NCBI GenBank assembly: GCA_040880365.1 | Contig: JBBDIO010000046.1 | Location: forward strand, 1-7,912 | Direction of reading: 5' to 3' | Length of the DNA: 7,912 bases | From: JBBDIO01 sp040880365 | GTDB lineage: Bacteria > Chloroflexota > Anaerolineae > Caldilineales > Caldilineaceae | In this document: positions 5,043 to 7,912 of the stretch, piece by piece | Layout of the letters: each line of letters opens with the position of its first letter | Position numbering within the stretch: the first letter of the stretch is position 1 | Made by a program: the position numbers and the translations under genes | Notes under the pieces: generated by a model | What the model was told of the DNA's origin: nothing | Seen by the model: the letters and a program-made list of their open reading frames with translations, nothing else | Databases searched by the model: none

Positions 5043-6101
5043 ATGCGACGGCAAGGCATGGCTATCCTGGTGGGCATGGTCTTTTTGCTGACCGTGCTGC
5101 CTTCGTGGGCCGGGCTGTACAATGGCTATATCCAGTTTCTGCTCATCCTGATTGGCGTCAATGTGATTCTGACGGTGAGCCTGAATCTCATCAACGGCTA
5201 TATGGGAGAATTTTCGGTGGGCCATGCGGCGTTCATGGGCGTGGGCGCGTATGTGGCGTCTTTGCTCACCGTCTGGCTGCTGGCGCAGGACAATGTATTT
5301 GGCGCGCCGCTGCTGGCCCCGGGTTTTTCGCTGCTGGTCTTTCCGCTCGCGCTTGTGGTAGGTGGCATTGCGGCCGCGCTCTTTAGCCTTTTGGTCTCCA
5401 TCCCTTCGTTTCGCACCCGCGGCGATTATCTGGCAATCATCACGCTGGCGGCTAATTTCATCTTCAAAAGCATTGTCGAAAATATCGAAGCCATTGGCGG
5501 CCCGCGCGGTTTTATGGGCATGGGCGCGGTCAATCGCGTGATGACCGAAGTGATCGATCTGCCCTGGCTGATTATCTGGACATTTGTGGCGACGGTGCTT
5601 GCAATCTATATCGTGCGCAATTTTGTGACTTCGACTGTGGGCAAAGGCGTGGTGGCAATTCGCGATGACGAAATCGCCGCGGAGCTGATGACGGTGAATA
5701 CGCGCTGGCTCAAGGTGGTCGCTTTCATGCTTGCCTGCGGGTTGGCAGGAATCGCCGGCGGGCTGCACGCGCACATCATCGGCTTTGTAAACCCGTCCAG
5801 CTATTTCATTCTGCAATCTACGCTGGTGTTGGTGATGGTCTATCTGGGCGGCATGGGTTCGCTCAGCGGCTCGGTCATCAGCGCAATTGGGTTCACGATC
5901 ATGCTGGAATTGCTGCGGCCGCTGGGCCTCTATCGGTGGGTGGTGACTCCGTTGCTGCTCATTCTGTTGATGCTGTTTCGCCCCAGCGGAATTATGGGCG
6001 ACCGGGAATTGACCGATAGTTTCCCGTGGCTACGCAAATACTTCCGCTCTGCCGAGGAGATAATCGCCGATGACATCCGCCCCGCCTCTGCTGCAGATTG
6101 A
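5043..6101 (+). CDS. livM: Branched-chain amino acid-type ABC transporter permease LivM
   Basis: This is the second channel subunit, 352 residues, without the long N-terminal extension of enterobacterial LivM. Hydrophobic segments lie at about 8-24, 30-50, 60-80, 95-121, 128-147, 174-192, 224-247, 258-288 and 298-314. Family motifs are GEFSVGHAAFMGVGAY (55-70), RTRGDYLAIITLA (124-136), IGGPRGFMG (151-159) and the ATPase-coupling loop GVVAIRDDEIAAELMTVNT (202-220). The end, LFRPSGIMGDREL (311-323), is also typical. The start ATG has GGAG 9 bases upstream, overlapping the livH stop. The last 32 bases overlap livG in another frame, so LivM ends in a charged tail of about 25 residues and translation of livG is likely coupled. 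Confidence 0.94.
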   Translation: MRRQGMAILVGMVFLLTVLPSWAGLYNGYIQFLLILIGVNVILTVSLNLINGYMGEFSVGHAAFMGVGAYVASLLTVWLLAQDNVFGAPLLAPGFSLLVFPLALVVGGIAAALFSLLVSIPSFRTRGDYLAIITLAANFIFKSIVENIEAIGGPRGFMGMGAVNRVMTEVIDLPWLIIWTFVATVLAIYIVRNFVTSTVGKGVVAIRDDEIAAELMTVNTRWLKVVAFMLACGLAGIAGGLHAHIIGFVNPSSYFILQSTLVLVMVYLGGMGSLSGSVISAIGFTIMLELLRPLGLYRWVVTPLLLILLMLFRPSGIMGDRELTDSFPWLRKYFRSAEEIIADDIRPASAAD

Positions 6102-6849
6102 CAGCCTGACCCACACCTTTGGCGGTCTGGCCGCCCTGACCGATTTTCATACCCGGCTGCACAATAACGAACTGGTCGGGCTAATCGGGCCGAATGGCGC
6201 GGGCAAGACCACCGTCTTTAACCTGGTGTGCGGACTCTATCGCCCGGCCGCGGGCAATATCCACTTTGCGGGCACGCGCCTGAACGGCAAACGGCCCCAC
6301 CAGATTACGTCTTTGGGCATTGGGCGCACCTTCCAGAATATTCGGCTTTGGAATGAGCTTTCGGTATTGGATAATATGCGCATCGCCCACTTTTCGCAGA
6401 TGGACTATGGCGTGCTGGATACGTTCTTTCTCACCGCGCGCGTGCGCGCGGCCGAGCGCGCCGTCACCGCCGAGGCTATGGCACTTTTGCGGCTCTTCAA
6501 CCTGGAGCAATATGCCCACGAACGCCCGCGCAATCTGGCCTATGGCGTGCAGCGGCGGGTGGAGATTGGGCGCGCGCTGGTGATGAAGCCGCGCCTGCTG
6601 TTGCTGGATGAACCCGCCGCGGGCATGAACCAGAGCGAGATCAGCGGCCTGATGGAGTTGATTCAGTGGGTGCGCGAACAGTTCCAGGTGACCGTGTGGA
6701 TCATCGAACATCAGATGCGTGTGATTATGGGCATTTGTGAACGAATCCAGGTGCTCGATTTTGGCAGGCCCATTGCCGAAGGCACGCCCGACGAGATTCG
6801 TCACCACCCGCGCGTGATCGAAGCCTATCTGGGCGAGGAGGTGACCTGA
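6070..6849 (+). CDS. livG: Branched-chain amino acid-type ABC transporter ATP-binding protein LivG
   Basis: This 259-residue cytoplasmic ATPase powers the LivHM channel. Walker A is GPNGAGKTT (40-48) with K46; the Q-loop is RTFQN with Q89; Walker B is RLLLLDEP (175-182) with catalytic E181; the switch His is H214 in IIEHQM. The ABC signature reads LAYGVQRR (156-163), where textbook ABC proteins have LSGGQ. LivG proteins commonly carry LSYGxQRR, so the Ala is a mild variation and not a defect. The C-terminal end, PDEIRHHPRVIEAYLGEE (240-257), is the usual LivG-type tail. The start lies inside livM, with AGGAG 10 bases upstream; the end overlaps livF by one base. Confidence 0.94.
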   Translation: MTSAPPLLQIDSLTHTFGGLAALTDFHTRLHNNELVGLIGPNGAGKTTVFNLVCGLYRPAAGNIHFAGTRLNGKRPHQITSLGIGRTFQNIRLWNELSVLDNMRIAHFSQMDYGVLDTFFLTARVRAAERAVTAEAMALLRLFNLEQYAHERPRNLAYGVQRRVEIGRALVMKPRLLLLDEPAAGMNQSEISGLMELIQWVREQFQVTVWIIEHQMRVIMGICERIQVLDFGRPIAEGTPDEIRHHPRVIEAYLGEEVT

Positions 6850-7574
6850 TGCTGCTGGCGGTGCGGGATCTGGTGGTGAACTATGGCGCGATCCAGGCGT
6901 TGCATGGCGTCTCTTTTGATGTGGAAGAAGGAGAGATGCTGACCCTGATCGGGGCCAATGGCGCGGGCAAGTCTACTACGCTGTGGACCATCGTCGGGCA
7001 GATTGGCGAACTGGGCGGCAGAGTCGTTGCGGGCAGCATTGTCTACAAGGGCGAAAATCTGCTGGGCCATAGCGCAAGTCAGATTGTCCGCAAATTTGGC
7101 ATTTCGCTGGTGCCCGAAGGCCGGCGTATTTTTGGCAATCTCACTGTGTTGGAAAATCTCAAACTGGCAGCGTTTGCCCGCAGCGATGGTCCGGCCATCA
7201 CACAGGACCTGGAGCGGGTGATTGGCATTTTTCCGCGCCTGGGCGAACGCAAAAATCAACTGGCCGATTTGCTCAGCGGCGGCGAGCAACAGATGCTGGC
7301 AATTGGGCGCGCCATCATGGCGCGGGGCCAGTTGATGCTGCTGGATGAGCCTTCGATGGGGCTGGCGCCGCTGTTGGTCAAGGAACTTTTCAAAACCCTG
7401 CACGAGATCAACCAGCAAGGCACCACCATGTTGCTGGTGGAACAAAATGCCCATCTCGCTCTGAAATATGCGGGCCGCGCCTATGTGCTGGAAACCGGCG
7501 CGGTCACGCTATCCGGCGCGGCCCAAGACGTGGCCCAGAATCCGCAAGTGAAGAAAGCCTATCTGGGCGAATAG
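6849..7574 (+). CDS. livF: Branched-chain amino acid-type ABC transporter ATP-binding protein LivF
   Basis: This 241-residue ATPase pairs with LivG at the membrane. Walker A is GANGAGKST (35-43) with K41; the LivF-specific string VPEGRRIFGNLTV (88-100) is present; the signature is LSGGEQQ (142-148); Walker B is LMLLDEP (162-168) with E167. Relatives have Q rather than the switch His in the LVEQN segment (196-200), as here. The tail ends NPQVKKAYLGE, typical of the family. The start ATG shares one base with the livG TGA stop (ATGA-type overlap), and GAGGAGG lies 7 bases upstream, so the two are translationally coupled. All catalytic motifs are present and no break is seen. Confidence 0.95.
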   Translation: MLLAVRDLVVNYGAIQALHGVSFDVEEGEMLTLIGANGAGKSTTLWTIVGQIGELGGRVVAGSIVYKGENLLGHSASQIVRKFGISLVPEGRRIFGNLTVLENLKLAAFARSDGPAITQDLERVIGIFPRLGERKNQLADLLSGGEQQMLAIGRAIMARGQLMLLDEPSMGLAPLLVKELFKTLHEINQQGTTMLLVEQNAHLALKYAGRAYVLETGAVTLSGAAQDVAQNPQVKKAYLGE

Positions 7575-7605
7575 CCCGTCTGAAGCGAATCGATTGTAGC
7601 TAATC

Positions 7606-7659
7606 CCGTGAATTTATGTGCAGAGCCGCTCCCCAATTCACAGTAATTCATGTTCACGG
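7606..7659 (+). repeat. Competing inverted repeats before the trailing lipoprotein gene
   Basis: CCGTGAA (7606-7612) can pair with TTCACGG (7653-7659). The overlapping GTGAATT (7608-7614) can instead pair with AATTCAC (7635-7641). The two pairings exclude each other, and the first reaches the edge of the ribosome-binding site of the next gene. Each stem is only 7 bp and no T-run follows, so this is not a convincing terminator. Any regulatory role is speculative. Confidence 0.3.
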
Positions 7660-7672
7660 AAGAGGTTTGAGC

Positions 7673-7912
7673 ATGTCAGATTTGACTATGTCGCGGGGTA
7701 GATTCCCCCTCGATCCGCATAGTTCGAAATGGGTGCGTGTGGTTGCACTGGTGCTGGGCAGCTTGTTGTTGGCGGGCTGTTTTGGGCGCAATGCGCCGCC
7801 GACCAACGCCGCGCCCGATGCAGATGGCGTGTCGCCTGTCCTGGAAAAGGGCATGGGGATTGTCACCGATGCCGCGGATATTGCGCCGTTTTTCCTGTTG
7901 AGCCTGCCCGAC
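7673..7912 (+). CDS. Lipoprotein of unknown function, N-terminal part (runs off the window)
   Basis: An open frame of 80 codons begins at ATG 7673 and continues past the right edge with no stop. GGAAGAGG (7658-7665) lies 7 bases upstream, and this spacing favours 7673 over the second ATG at 7688. The encoded start has a 20-residue polar, charged lead (including R8, R10, K19), a hydrophobic stretch at about 21-34 and the lipobox LLAGC with C36. A low-complexity Asn/Ala/Pro linker (40-50) follows, typical of surface lipoproteins. The visible mature part, SPVLEKGMGIVTDAADIAPFF (54-74), does not match a family I recognise. It follows livF by 98 bases in the same direction, so it may be cotranscribed, perhaps as an accessory or second binding protein, but it could equally begin an unrelated unit. 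Confidence 0.75.
   Translation, partial: MSDLTMSRGRFPLDPHSSKWVRVVALVLGSLLLAGCFGRNAPPTNAAPDADGVSPVLEKGMGIVTDAADIAPFFLLSLPD

Noticed and set aside
4344..5816. A 490-residue open frame on the minus strand opposite livH and livM
   Set aside because: It spans two well-defined permease genes and the gap between them, is dominated by His, Gln, Arg and Asp, and has no recognisable domain. This is the usual mirror of a hydrophobic GC-rich gene read antisense.
6535..6560. LivG signature LAYGVQ as a possible loss of ATPase function
   Set aside because: LivG-type ATPases normally depart from LSGGQ at this place, and Walker A, Walker B, Q-loop and switch His are all intact.
7190..7460. Missing switch His in LivF as a sign of a degenerate ATPase site
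   Set aside because: The LVEQN segment with Gln at that place is the normal form in the LivF family.

Overview
The window comes from a moderately GC-rich bacterial chromosome. Both binding-protein-type genes start with lipoprotein signal peptides (lipobox plus Cys), the ribosome-binding sites are strong GGAGG types, and the regulator pair is a soluble GAF/HisKA_3 kinase with a NarL-type regulator. Together these resemble Chloroflexota (Anaerolineae or Caldilineae-like), but that placement is an inference from protein style and nothing here proves it.

Layout. Positions 1-400 hold no gene I can defend. They contain a likely intrinsic terminator for leftward transcripts (263-288), a perfect 14-bp tandem duplication made of four GGGG tracts (323-350), and an imperfect 11-bp tandem duplication (362-383). 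Positions 401-2312 carry a leftward two-gene operon: a cytoplasmic GAF-domain sensor histidine kinase followed by its overlapping NarL/LuxR-type response regulator. The 375-base gap at 2313-2687 is a divergent control region. It has a good sigma-70-like promoter for the kinase operon on the minus strand and a weaker extended -10 candidate facing right.

From 2688 to 7574, on the plus strand, lies a complete branched-chain amino acid-type (HAAT family) ABC transporter in the order binding lipoprotein (LivK-like), permease LivH, permease LivM, ATPase LivG, ATPase LivF. The four membrane and ATPase genes are tightly packed: 12-bp gap, 32-bp overlap, 1-bp overlap. The binding-protein gene is separated from them by 228 bases that contain a perfect 13-bp inverted repeat. 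At the right edge, 7673 onward encodes the first 80 residues of another lipoprotein of unknown function; it has a clear ribosome-binding site and runs off the window.

Functionally, LivK would capture a small amide or amino acid substrate outside the membrane, LivH/LivM form the channel, and LivG/LivF supply ATP hydrolysis. The divergently placed soluble sensor and regulator are natural candidates for controlling the transporter, but that is inferred from gene position only. I see no mobile element, CRISPR array, tRNA or rRNA, and nothing that amounts to a new multi-gene system. The points most worth a second look are the G-tract repeat, the non-ATG start of the response regulator, the cysteine-rich binding protein, the large intergenic hairpin and the unknown trailing lipoprotein.
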